Shown: piece by piece, positions 35,093 to 43,152 of the stretch
Layout of the letters: each line of letters starts with the position of its first letter
Numbering within the stretch: position 1 is the stretch's first letter
Origin: Nodosilinea foveolarum
GTDB lineage: Bacteria; Cyanobacteriota; Cyanobacteriia; Phormidesmidales; Phormidesmidaceae
NCBI GenBank assembly: GCA_003242035.1
Contig: QBMC01000014.1
Span: forward strand, 1-47,079
Reading direction: 5' to 3'
Length of the DNA stretch: 47,079 bases
Program-made: the position numbers and the translations under genes
Notes under the pieces: model-generated
Told to the model about the DNA's origin: nothing
Database searches by the model: none
What the model saw: the letters and a program-made list of their open reading frames with translations, nothing else

Positions 35093-36916
35093 TTAACCAT
35101 CTTCCGTACCCGGACGGCCCATTGGAAAGTTCGGGCGTTTGCTGAGCTGCCGCAGCCAGAAGCCACCAATCACGGCAATCACCAGCGATATCCAGCCCGT
35201 TAGCGACTGGAGCAGGAGGAAGCCGCCGACTGCGAGCATCGAACCGAAAAGCAATAAGATTGACGCGAGCACTCGCTGGATATCGAGGTTGAGGTTTTGC
35301 TGAGGTGGAATGCCCGTTCGCTGCCGTTGATTAGCCCAGCCGGGGCCACCGGGCCGCACTTTGGTATAGAAGCTGTCGAGCGTTTCGGGGCTTTCGGGGG
35401 GCGTTAGTAGGAGAGTCGCCACCCAGATCACGGTTGTGATGACAGAGGTCACCAATAGGCGGATGCCAAAGCTGTCGATGTTTATCCAGGGTGCGACGTT
35501 AGCGAAAAAGGCTTGACCGGCAGGGACGCTGGTAAAAAAGCCGACGATGAAGCCGCCCACCATTGCCGCTAGTTCGGCAGCGGCGTTGATGCGCCACCAG
35601 AACCAGCGCAGAATAAGCACTAATCCTGGGCCTGTACCAATGGCAATTACTAGGCGGAAGACAGTGGCTACGTCGGTAGAGATAAAGGCGGCGACTCCTC
35701 CCAAAATCGTCACCAAAACAGATGCGATTCTACCCGCAAACACCAGCTCGGATTGCGTCGCATCCGGGCTAATAAATCGACCGTAAAGGTCATTCGTCAG
35801 GTACGACGCGCCCCAGTTAATTAGCGTAGATACCGTGCTCATAAAGGCGGCAATGAGAGAAGCCACCACTAGGCCCAGCATTACCGGCGGCAAATAGTCG
35901 AGCATTAGCATGGGGTAGCCCAGCTCGCGATCTTCTAAGTTGGGATAAATTACCACCGCTGCTAGGGCCACAATAATCCAGGGCCAAGTGCGGACGACGT
36001 AGTGGAGAAGATTGAAGAACCAGGCCGCTTTTTCCGCTTCAGCTTCAGTTTTAGAAGCTGCTAATCGTTGAACAAACTCGCCGCCGCCATCACTTCTACG
36101 GAATGACCACCACTGCAAGAAGACATAGGCTAAGAAAGTACTCGAAGGAATGCCTGCGAGCGCACTCCACTCAATGCCGCCGTTTGCCACTTTGAGCGGG
36201 ATAAAGCTGATCATTTCGGGGTTAGTGGCCGCTGTGAACTGATCGACGAGCGATCGCATCCCACCAATCTCAGGCGAATTTACCGCTGCGATCGCCACCA
36301 CTACCGCCCCAAACAGCGCTAAAAAGAACTGAAAAAAGTCAGTTGCAACCACTCCCCACAGTCCTGAAAATCCCGCATAAACCAGCACTAATGCGCTAAT
36401 ACCAATCACACTAAACAGTTTGTTGCTCTCGTTTGGCTCAATCCCCACGCTCTGCCAAAGCTGCAAAGCATCCACCACTTTTGTCATTGCCAGCATGGAA
36501 TAGCCAATGCCAATACAGTTAATCGGCACCGCAAACAAAAACGCCTTTGTCCCACGCAGGACGGCTGCGGTATTGCCGCCGTATCGCAGCTCTGTCAGCT
36601 CAGCGTCGGTCACAATCTCCGAGCGCCGCCACATGCGAGCAAACACATAAATCATCACGACGTGGGCCACGCCAAAGCTCCACCATTCCCAGTTGCCCGC
36701 GATACCGCGATTGCCCACCACACCGGCAATGTACAGCGGCGTGTCGATTGAAAATGTTGTAGCGGCCATGCTTGTACCGGCTAGCCACCAAGGGAGCGAT
36801 CGCCCCGACACAAAGAAATCCACCATTCCCCCCGACGCCCGACGAGCCAGATAAATTCCTAGAATCATGGTGAGCACTAGATAGCTGATCACAATTACCC
36901 AGTCGATACTTTGCAT
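35093..36916 (-). CDS. Sodium:solute symporter family protein
   Basis: An SSS-family (LeuT-fold) membrane transporter of about 607 residues with 13-15 hydrophobic helices. The N-terminal stretches YLARRASGGMVDFFVSGRSLPW and GTSMAATTFSIDTPL are typical of helices 1-2, where the sodium and substrate sites are. The C-terminal tail after helix 13 contains two extra hydrophobic segments. The substrate (sugar, amino acid, pantothenate, proline or acetate type) cannot be read from sequence. I start at the ATG at 36916 (MQSIDWVIV); an ATG nine codons upstream is open. Confidence 0.85.
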   Translation of the reverse strand: MQSIDWVIVISYLVLTMILGIYLARRASGGMVDFFVSGRSLPWWLAGTSMAATTFSIDTPLYIAGVVGNRGIAGNWEWWSFGVAHVVMIYVFARMWRRSEIVTDAELTELRYGGNTAAVLRGTKAFLFAVPINCIGIGYSMLAMTKVVDALQLWQSVGIEPNESNKLFSVIGISALVLVYAGFSGLWGVVATDFFQFFLALFGAVVVAIAAVNSPEIGGMRSLVDQFTAATNPEMISFIPLKVANGGIEWSALAGIPSSTFLAYVFLQWWSFRRSDGGGEFVQRLAASKTEAEAEKAAWFFNLLHYVVRTWPWIIVALAAVVIYPNLEDRELGYPMLMLDYLPPVMLGLVVASLIAAFMSTVSTLINWGASYLTNDLYGRFISPDATQSELVFAGRIASVLVTILGGVAAFISTDVATVFRLVIAIGTGPGLVLILRWFWWRINAAAELAAMVGGFIVGFFTSVPAGQAFFANVAPWINIDSFGIRLLVTSVITTVIWVATLLLTPPESPETLDSFYTKVRPGGPGWANQRQRTGIPPQQNLNLDIQRVLASILLLFGSMLAVGGFLLLQSLTGWISLVIAVIGGFWLRQLSKRPNFPMGRPGTEDG

Positions 36917-37110
36917 GAGGACCTGCCTAAAAGTGCGTAGCAATCATGCCACGCTACCGTATTGCCCGCTACTTTCTGTAATGGGTCTTTAAGTGGGGCG
37001 TTCTAAAAGACAGCTCCAAAGGCAGCAAAAGCAATAAGATGAGCTGAAGATTTAGCCGGGATTCCTCATACCGGGGAGAATGGGCTAGAGCGGAGGCTGA
37101 AGGCGCTAGG

Positions 37111-38796
37111 TCAGATGCATTTGCCGGTGCAGGGGGCATTGGCATCTGCCACCCTTGGAATTTGAATAATAAATTCGCAACCCTGGCCAGGAGAAGATTT
37201 GCAGAACAATTTGCCTTCATGCTTTTTAGTCACTACGGTATGGCTAATAGAAAGACCCATACCCGTGCCTTTGCCGACCGGCTTAGTCGTATAGAAAGCA
37301 TCAAAGATGCGCGATTGAACCGCTGGGGACATGCCCAAACCATCGTCAGCAATAGAAATTTCTACCCAATCAGCGTTTGCTTCGCGAAAAACAGAGGTTC
37401 GTATCGTGATAGTTCCTCGCTTGCACCTGTCTTTCTTATCACCTTTGTCTGCCTCAGCCGCCTCATCCAAAGCATCAATAGCATTGGCCAGCAAGTTCAT
37501 AAACACCTGATTTAGCTGCCCAGGATAGCAGTCTACCTGAGGCAAATCGCCGTAGTCGCGCTCAACGGTAATCGCCAAGCTATCAGGACTCTCTTTGATT
37601 CGATGCTGCAAAATCAACAGCGTACTCTCTAAGCCTTCATGCACATCTACCGACTTCAAACCCTGCTCGTCAGAGCGAGAGAAATTGCGCAGCGACAGAA
37701 CAATTTGGCGGATGCGAGCGGTGCCTACCCGCATAGAGTTCAAAATTTTGGGTAAGTCTTCCTTAATAAAGTCAATATCAGCAGTTTCAAGCTCCTCTTC
37801 GATGGTCGCGATTGGGTTAGGATAGTGCGCTTGATAGCTAGAGATTAACGCCAATAGGCTATCGCTATACTCGCCTATTGGATTTAAGTTGGCATGAATG
37901 AAATTAACTGGATTGTTAATTTCGTGGGCCACGCCCGCAACTAGCTGACCCAAGCTAGACATTTTCTCGCTCTGCACTATCTGCACCTGAGCCTGCTGCA
38001 ACTCCGCTAGCGTTTTTTCTAGCGCCACGGCTTTTTGCTGCAAAGCCGACTCAGACATCTGTAAATCTTCATGACTCATTTGGATCTGACGGTTAGCCTG
38101 CCGCAGTCTCTTCTCAGCCACTTTCCGACGACGAACATACCAGCTCACTAATACCAGTAGGGCCACCCACGATATCGTCAACAGACAAAAGCTAATTACG
38201 CTAAAGAGGCTAGATAGCGCCAGTTCGTCGCTGTATTTGTTCAAGTTAGTGGAAACTTGCTCGTTAAGTAAATCAGACCATTGTTTTAGACCGCTGCTAT
38301 ATATTTCTTTTTGAACCTGATAAGACCCGCCAAATAATACCTCTAAAGCCTGCTCAAGCTGACCTTTATTCACTAAATTGAACGCCTTTGTCTCCATCTC
38401 AATTAGCTTCAAGTTAGCTTCATCAATCTGAACGGCATAAGGCGCATAAGCAGTAGGAGCCAGTTCAGTCGCTTGCTCAATGCTTTCTGTCAGTAAGGGT
38501 TCATTAGCGTCGTATCGTTGCTTCCAATCGAGGTTGCCGGTAGAGGCCGCCATGCGAGCGGACATCGTGAGCACTTCATCGTAATAGGTGATTTGGCTAT
38601 TGAGCTGCTGAAGCCGAAAGTCGGTCGTAATGCCATATCGAAAGTTTTTCGAGACAGTCGAGGTATTGAAGCTGCCAATAGCCACTAAGATCAGACTACA
38701 AATTACTGCAACCGTCAATATTGGCATCAAGAACTTGTCTGAGACCTTACCGAACCTAAGACGAGAGAATTTCATAGAAGATTTCATAGGAGGCAA
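37111..38796 (-). CDS. Membrane sensor histidine kinase, orphan
   Basis: The 561-residue protein has a membrane helix at 24-43, a periplasmic helical sensor (about 45-195, four-helix-bundle-like), a second helix at 197-220, a coiled coil (224-278) and a kinase core. H291 in AGVAHEINNP is the phospho-acceptor. The ATPase domain has the N box (NLLANAIDAL), DDGLGM, and GKGTGMGLSIS. The HisKA part is of the AHEINNP type, found in many cyanobacterial multi-domain kinases. No response-regulator gene is adjacent. The stimulus is unknown. Confidence 0.9.
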   Translation of the reverse strand: MPPMKSSMKFSRLRFGKVSDKFLMPILTVAVICSLILVAIGSFNTSTVSKNFRYGITTDFRLQQLNSQITYYDEVLTMSARMAASTGNLDWKQRYDANEPLLTESIEQATELAPTAYAPYAVQIDEANLKLIEMETKAFNLVNKGQLEQALEVLFGGSYQVQKEIYSSGLKQWSDLLNEQVSTNLNKYSDELALSSLFSVISFCLLTISWVALLVLVSWYVRRRKVAEKRLRQANRQIQMSHEDLQMSESALQQKAVALEKTLAELQQAQVQIVQSEKMSSLGQLVAGVAHEINNPVNFIHANLNPIGEYSDSLLALISSYQAHYPNPIATIEEELETADIDFIKEDLPKILNSMRVGTARIRQIVLSLRNFSRSDEQGLKSVDVHEGLESTLLILQHRIKESPDSLAITVERDYGDLPQVDCYPGQLNQVFMNLLANAIDALDEAAEADKGDKKDRCKRGTITIRTSVFREANADWVEISIADDGLGMSPAVQSRIFDAFYTTKPVGKGTGMGLSISHTVVTKKHEGKLFCKSSPGQGCEFIIQIPRVADANAPCTGKCI

Positions 38797-38929
38797 GCTT
38801 TGTGATCGCTCAAAAGCATTGTAAATACGAGGTGAATACGAGCAATGTCTGCGTTAAAACAGTCGCTATCCGTACGTAGGGTGCGTATTCAGAATGCCCA
38901 TTAAGACAGATGTAAAGTAAGGCCAACTA

Positions 38930-41539
38930 CTAGGTTAAAATTGCGCCGCCCATCAGCTTTTGATACCGTCGGGCCAACTCTTTCTCCATTAGCGGCCATC
39001 GCGTTAAGCCATCTCCGCCAGAATCACTCTTCTCAGCTAGCAAATCAACCGCTGCCTTTCGAGCCAGTTCTAAAACTTCCTGATCTTCTATCAAGCTAGC
39101 TAGGGCAAAATCTGGCAGTCCCGATTGCCTTGTCCCTAGCACCTGCCCCGGCCCTCTAAATCGCATATCCATCTCGGAGATAAAAAAGCCATCCTGAGAC
39201 TGTTCCAATACCTTGAGCCGCTGCATCGCCGGTTCGCTTTTGCTGCTGCTCATCAACAAACAAAAAGACTGATCGGCCCCACGACCCACCCGTCCTCGTA
39301 GCTGATGAAGCTGAGACAGGCCAAAGCGTTCAGCATGTTCAATTAGCATCACCGAAGCGTTTGGTACGTCTACGCCCACCTCTACTACCGTGGTCGAAAC
39401 CAGAACCTGCGTCTCCTGGTCTCTAAAGGCAGTAATCGCCGCATCCTTATCCGCAGAACTCATCCGTCCATGTAGCAAACCGACGCTAAACTCTGGGAAG
39501 ATAGTCTCTTGTAGTCTCGCATGTTCTTCTATCGCCGAGCGCAAATCTAATTTTTCAGACTCTTCTACCAGCGGAAGAACAACATAGACTTGCCGACCCT
39601 GCGCAATCTCTCTTCGGATTAAGTCGTAGGCGTCGGCTCTCTCTTTGCCTTTCAAGACGTTTGTTTTGATCGCTTTTCGTCCGGGCGGCAGTTCGTCAAT
39701 CTGGCTTACGTCTAAATCGCCGTGAATGGTTAGCGCTAGCGTTCTGGGAATGGGCGTAGCGGTCAGCGTCAAAACGTGAGGGTTGTTGCCCTTTTGTTGA
39801 AGTCTGGCTCGCTGCTGCACCCCGAATCTATGTTGCTCATCTATGGCTACTAGGCCCAGATTGGTGAACTTAACTGGGTCTTCAATCAGCGCGTGAGTAC
39901 CGACTAAAACGGGCAGCTCGCCCGTCATTAGCTCGCTGTGAATTTGCCGACGCTTAGCGGCCTTAGTCGAGCCGGTTAGCAGTTCTACAGGAATGTGCAA
40001 CAGATTGAACCATTCTACGAGTTTGCGATAGTGCTGCTCGGCCAGGACTTCTGTAGGAGCCATCAGCGCCGCCTGGTAGCCTGCCTGAATTGCGGCTAGG
40101 ATGCCCACCACGGCAACAACTGTTTTACCCGATCCAACATCTCCCTGTACTAGGCGGTTCATGGGCGTAGGTAGCTGCAAATCGTTCAAGATTTCTTGCA
40201 CGACTCTCTGCTGTGCGCCCGTCATCTTGAAGGGCAACACGTTATAGAAGTCGGTAATGAGCTGACCTGTGGGAGCCATCTGCACGTCGGTCTGCTGCTG
40301 TTGTTGTTCTTTTCTACGGCGTAGCAAGCCTAGCTGTAGGTAGAAGAATTCATCGAAGACGAGGCGGCGACGGGCGATCGCCAATTCTTCTGTACTCGGG
40401 GGAAAATGGATGTGGGCGATCGCCACCCTCAAATCCACCAATCCATGCCGCTCTCTCAGCTCCCTCGGCAACGGATCGCGCAGCTCCACCACAGAGGGCA
40501 GCGCTGCTACCACCGCCTTCCGAACCAAATCCGCCCCCACGCCATCCGTCAGCGGATACACCGGCACCACCCGGCCCACCTTCAGCGACTCAATCGGATC
40601 GCCCTCGCTGCCCAGCACCTCAATCTCCGGACTGTCGATGTTAATGCCGTATTTCGTCTGCTTCACCAAGCCCGACACGGCCACCACCGCACCCGGCGGA
40701 TAAAGTCTCTTTTGCTGCTCCTGCCAGCCTCGGGAGCCGAAGCGCCCGCCCGCCATAAACCGACTAATCTTCAGCCGCGAGCTGCTGTCATACACCATCA
40801 GCTCAAAAATAGTCAGCTTTGGATTGCGCGGACTCTTAAAAACGTTGCACCGCTTCACCGTTACCACAATCGTGACGGTCTCGCCAGGTTCTAAGTCGGC
40901 AATTTTGACCTGCTTCGCATAGTCAATATAGTCACGCGGATAGTAAAAGAGCGCGTCTCGAATGCTCAACAGCCCTAGCTTTGCCAGCTTTTCGGCTTTA
41001 TACGCGCCAACATTCTTTAGATAGGTCAGCGGTTGGTCTAAAGGGTGCGTAGAATGGGGGCGATCGCTCAACCCCGTCACATCTTTCGTCTTCGCCGTCT
41101 TCTTCCGCTTTGTCGTCTTCTTTTCTGTTGTTTCCTTACCGCCTTTCTTCGCCGCAGACTTTCCATTTGCCGAATAGCTCTCTCCGTTCTCAGCCAGCAA
41201 AGGCAACGCATCCGCCGCCTGCCTAGCCCGATGCAAAAACCGCCGCGTATCCGCCACCAAATGCTGTCGCTGAGAAAAAGAGAGATCGTGATAGTCATCA
41301 AATCTAGTTGCCAGATCTTGCCACTTATCGCGGCTAATCTGTCCCGCCAAATTCGCAGACAGCGTATTTATTTCCCCTGACAAACTGCCAGAGAGAAACT
41401 CATTAAACCGCTGCCGATGCCCTTCTAAGTTGTTAAAGCCATTTTCCGACTCTAGGCTCAGCGCCTTTTGCAAGCGCACCCAGTCGGGTAAAGCGGCAGG
41501 CTTAGTTTGTGAAGGGTCTACCACGGCCTCTAACACCAT
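38930..41539 (-). CDS. recG: ATP-dependent DNA helicase RecG
   Basis: RecG remodels stalled forks and Holliday junctions. The wedge (OB-fold) domain contains GETVTIVVTVKRC; the helicase core has Walker A GDVGSGKTVVA, motif II DEQHRFG, motif III TATPIPRTLAL, and motif VI HQLRGRVGRG. The N-terminal 185 residues are a cyanobacterial extension with a lysine-rich linker (AAKKGGKETTEKK), making the protein longer (869 residues) than the E. coli enzyme. All motifs are intact. Adjacent to the tnpB element. Confidence 0.95.
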   Translation of the reverse strand: MVLEAVVDPSQTKPAALPDWVRLQKALSLESENGFNNLEGHRQRFNEFLSGSLSGEINTLSANLAGQISRDKWQDLATRFDDYHDLSFSQRQHLVADTRRFLHRARQAADALPLLAENGESYSANGKSAAKKGGKETTEKKTTKRKKTAKTKDVTGLSDRPHSTHPLDQPLTYLKNVGAYKAEKLAKLGLLSIRDALFYYPRDYIDYAKQVKIADLEPGETVTIVVTVKRCNVFKSPRNPKLTIFELMVYDSSSRLKISRFMAGGRFGSRGWQEQQKRLYPPGAVVAVSGLVKQTKYGINIDSPEIEVLGSEGDPIESLKVGRVVPVYPLTDGVGADLVRKAVVAALPSVVELRDPLPRELRERHGLVDLRVAIAHIHFPPSTEELAIARRRLVFDEFFYLQLGLLRRRKEQQQQQTDVQMAPTGQLITDFYNVLPFKMTGAQQRVVQEILNDLQLPTPMNRLVQGDVGSGKTVVAVVGILAAIQAGYQAALMAPTEVLAEQHYRKLVEWFNLLHIPVELLTGSTKAAKRRQIHSELMTGELPVLVGTHALIEDPVKFTNLGLVAIDEQHRFGVQQRARLQQKGNNPHVLTLTATPIPRTLALTIHGDLDVSQIDELPPGRKAIKTNVLKGKERADAYDLIRREIAQGRQVYVVLPLVEESEKLDLRSAIEEHARLQETIFPEFSVGLLHGRMSSADKDAAITAFRDQETQVLVSTTVVEVGVDVPNASVMLIEHAERFGLSQLHQLRGRVGRGADQSFCLLMSSSKSEPAMQRLKVLEQSQDGFFISEMDMRFRGPGQVLGTRQSGLPDFALASLIEDQEVLELARKAAVDLLAEKSDSGGDGLTRWPLMEKELARRYQKLMGGAILT

Positions 41540-41594
41540 TTATTTACGCTCTTTACCCTAACGCGTAAGCGCCTGCTTTTCTACATCACCATGC

Positions 41595-41760
41595 GCTTCT
41601 TGACATGCTCCCCGGACTAAAGGCGCAGGGATTCTCCGGCTTAGAGGTTGAAACATAGCTGTTCCCCTCCGTACGGTTGGCTAGACGCATCATCGCGAAC
41701 TGCTTCTAGAGAAGGCTAACACTCACTCAACGTCCGTTTTTGTCTGTTGTGGACGTGTCC
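41595..41760 (-). ncRNA. Putative reRNA (omega RNA) of TnpB
   Basis: In characterised TnpB systems the guide RNA is transcribed over the 3' end of tnpB into the right end of the element, with the guide beyond it. The equivalent place here is the last part of tnpB and the right-end hairpin region. The call rests on position and family knowledge, not on a recognised secondary structure, and the limits are approximate. Confidence 0.3.
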
Positions 41761-42858
41761 CGCCCCAACTCGGTCTATATTCTTAGCTGCGTTCTCATCT
41801 CTATCATGCTCAGCGCCACAGCTAACGCAGAGAATGGAACGCACCGATAGCGCTATCTTCCCCCAACGGAAGCCGCAATCAGAACAAGTCTGACTGGTCG
41901 GCTCCCACCTGGAGATGATAGAGACAATGCGGTCTTTGTACTGGTTGGCCTTGGCTTCGCACATCGTGCGGAACTGCGCCCAACCCTGTTGACTGATTGC
42001 CCGAGAAAGCCGCCGATTCGCTAGCATCCCTTTCACATTCAAGTTTTCCAAGCTGACTGTTTGGTTTTCACGGATTAGCTTAGTACTTTGTTTGTGCAAG
42101 AAATCCTTGCGAGTGTTGCCAACTTTTAGATGCAGTCGGGCTAGCTTAAGCTTTGTCCGCTGCCAACGATTTGAGCCTTTTACCTGTCTAGCGAGCTTAC
42201 GATTCGTGCGAGCAATCAGCCGGTTCAGTCGGTCGTAGCTAGGACTATAGACGGGCTTACCCACTGAAGGGAAAGCAAACACCTTGATACCCAAGTCTAC
42301 GCCGATGGACTTACGCTTTGCCCTAACGCTTTTTTGCTGTACTTCGACTACAAAGCTTGCGTAGTACTGACCGGCTTTGCTGCGCAAGATAGTGACAGAG
42401 CTAGGTTCAGCGGGCAGTTTGCGTGACCACTTCACCTTGAACAATCCCATCTTGGCAAGAAACAGTTTGCTTCCTTTGCAGGAGAAGCCCGACTTAGTGA
42501 ATCGCGCTGACTGCTTGCCGTGCCGACGCTTGAACTTAGGGAAACGCACCTTCGGCCCTTGCCGCTTACCGCTGCAACTTTCGTAGAAGTTCTTGAACGC
42601 AACGCCCAAATCTTGAACCGACTGCTGCAACGGTACATTACTCACCTTCGACAACCACGACCGCTGCGGATACTGCTTAGCTAGCGTGATGCATAGTTTC
42701 TGCAACTCAGCATTAGACGGCCACTCGGTATCTTCAGGCGTTTGCATTACCCAGGCTAAAGCATCGTTCCACACAACCCGGCAGCAGCCAAACAGCTTTG
42801 ATAGCTCTTTAGCCTGTTGGTTTGTAGGGTAGATTCTGTACTGGTATCGTGCTTTCAT
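41716..42858 (-). CDS. tnpB: RNA-guided nuclease TnpB (IS200/IS605 OrfB)
   Basis: The 380-residue protein has the N-terminal helix-turn-helix/RNA-binding part (YQYRIYPTNQQ, a WND...LAW stretch), the RuvC-like nuclease with D188 in GVDLGIK, E271 in LENLNVKGM and D354 in DRDENAAKN, and the zinc finger C325, C328, C344 and C347. The catalytic triad is intact, so the protein should be able to cut DNA guided by its reRNA. No tnpA transposase lies with it, so mobility would depend on one elsewhere. A divergent small ORF lies 40 bp upstream. Confidence 0.92.
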   Translation of the reverse strand: MKARYQYRIYPTNQQAKELSKLFGCCRVVWNDALAWVMQTPEDTEWPSNAELQKLCITLAKQYPQRSWLSKVSNVPLQQSVQDLGVAFKNFYESCSGKRQGPKVRFPKFKRRHGKQSARFTKSGFSCKGSKLFLAKMGLFKVKWSRKLPAEPSSVTILRSKAGQYYASFVVEVQQKSVRAKRKSIGVDLGIKVFAFPSVGKPVYSPSYDRLNRLIARTNRKLARQVKGSNRWQRTKLKLARLHLKVGNTRKDFLHKQSTKLIRENQTVSLENLNVKGMLANRRLSRAISQQGWAQFRTMCEAKANQYKDRIVSIISRWEPTSQTCSDCGFRWGKIALSVRSILCVSCGAEHDRDENAAKNIDRVGAGHVHNRQKRTLSEC

Positions 42859-42898
42859 ACTTATAATTATGGCGTACTTATGACGGCATAGTGACGGA

Positions 42899-43024
42899 AT
42901 GGAAAAGCTAACGGCAAGATGTTCTGATGAAGAGTATGAAAAGCTTGTGGCCTATTGTAAGCAAAAGGAGAAGACACAAAACACCATCCTTTGTTGGTTG
43001 ATTAGCACGTTGATTGTTCGCTAG
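42899..43024 (+). CDS. Small ribbon-helix-helix-like protein beside tnpB
   Basis: A 41-codon ORF, MEKLTARCSDEEYEKLVAYC then KQKEKTQNTILCWLI, has the shape of the CopG/MetJ ribbon-helix-helix fold (one beta strand and two helices) and resembles the short Arc-like ORFs that accompany tnpB in cyanobacterial IS200/IS605 elements. It is divergent from tnpB across a 40-bp gap and might repress it. The C-terminus (ISTLIVR) is shorter than in relatives I recall, which often run 5-15 residues more, so it may be truncated. No clear ribosome-binding site. Confidence 0.5.
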   Translation: MEKLTARCSDEEYEKLVAYCKQKEKTQNTILCWLISTLIVR

Positions 43025-43049
43025 CACTCACCTGAGAGACGCGAGACTT

Positions 43050-43076
43050 AGCCCCCGCCCTGAAGGGAACGGGGCT
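43050..43076. other. Left-end hairpin of the IS element
   Basis: AGCCCC pairs with GGGGCT, and within it CCCT pairs with AGGG, with small bulges. Such imperfect hairpins at the ends of IS200/IS605 elements are the structures recognised by TnpA. Confidence 0.65.
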
Positions 43077-43152
43077 TGCCTTCTTTCTCTCAGACTCTCT
43101 TAATTCTGGTCAAGTGATGAGAGTCCAGCGGTCGAGAGTCCAGCGATTAATA

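Larger units (their letters stand above)
41600..43113 (-). mobile_element. IS200/IS605-type element (tnpB only, IS1341-like)
   Basis: The element holds a full-length tnpB and no tnpA. On its left end (tnpB-upstream) AGCCCC/GGGGCT plus CCCT/AGGG form a hairpin at 43050-43076, typical of the family. On its right end (tnpB-downstream) a weaker hairpin lies at about 41609-41632, followed outward by TCAAG on the minus strand. A TTGAC, a target type used by such elements, lies outside the left hairpin (43113-43109, minus strand). Exact ends are not proven; no target duplication is expected. Confidence 0.7.

Noticed and set aside
40406-40894. Plus-strand ORFs inside recG
   Set aside because: They are shadows of the strongly conserved recG frame, with histidine/arginine-rich composition typical of antisense reading.
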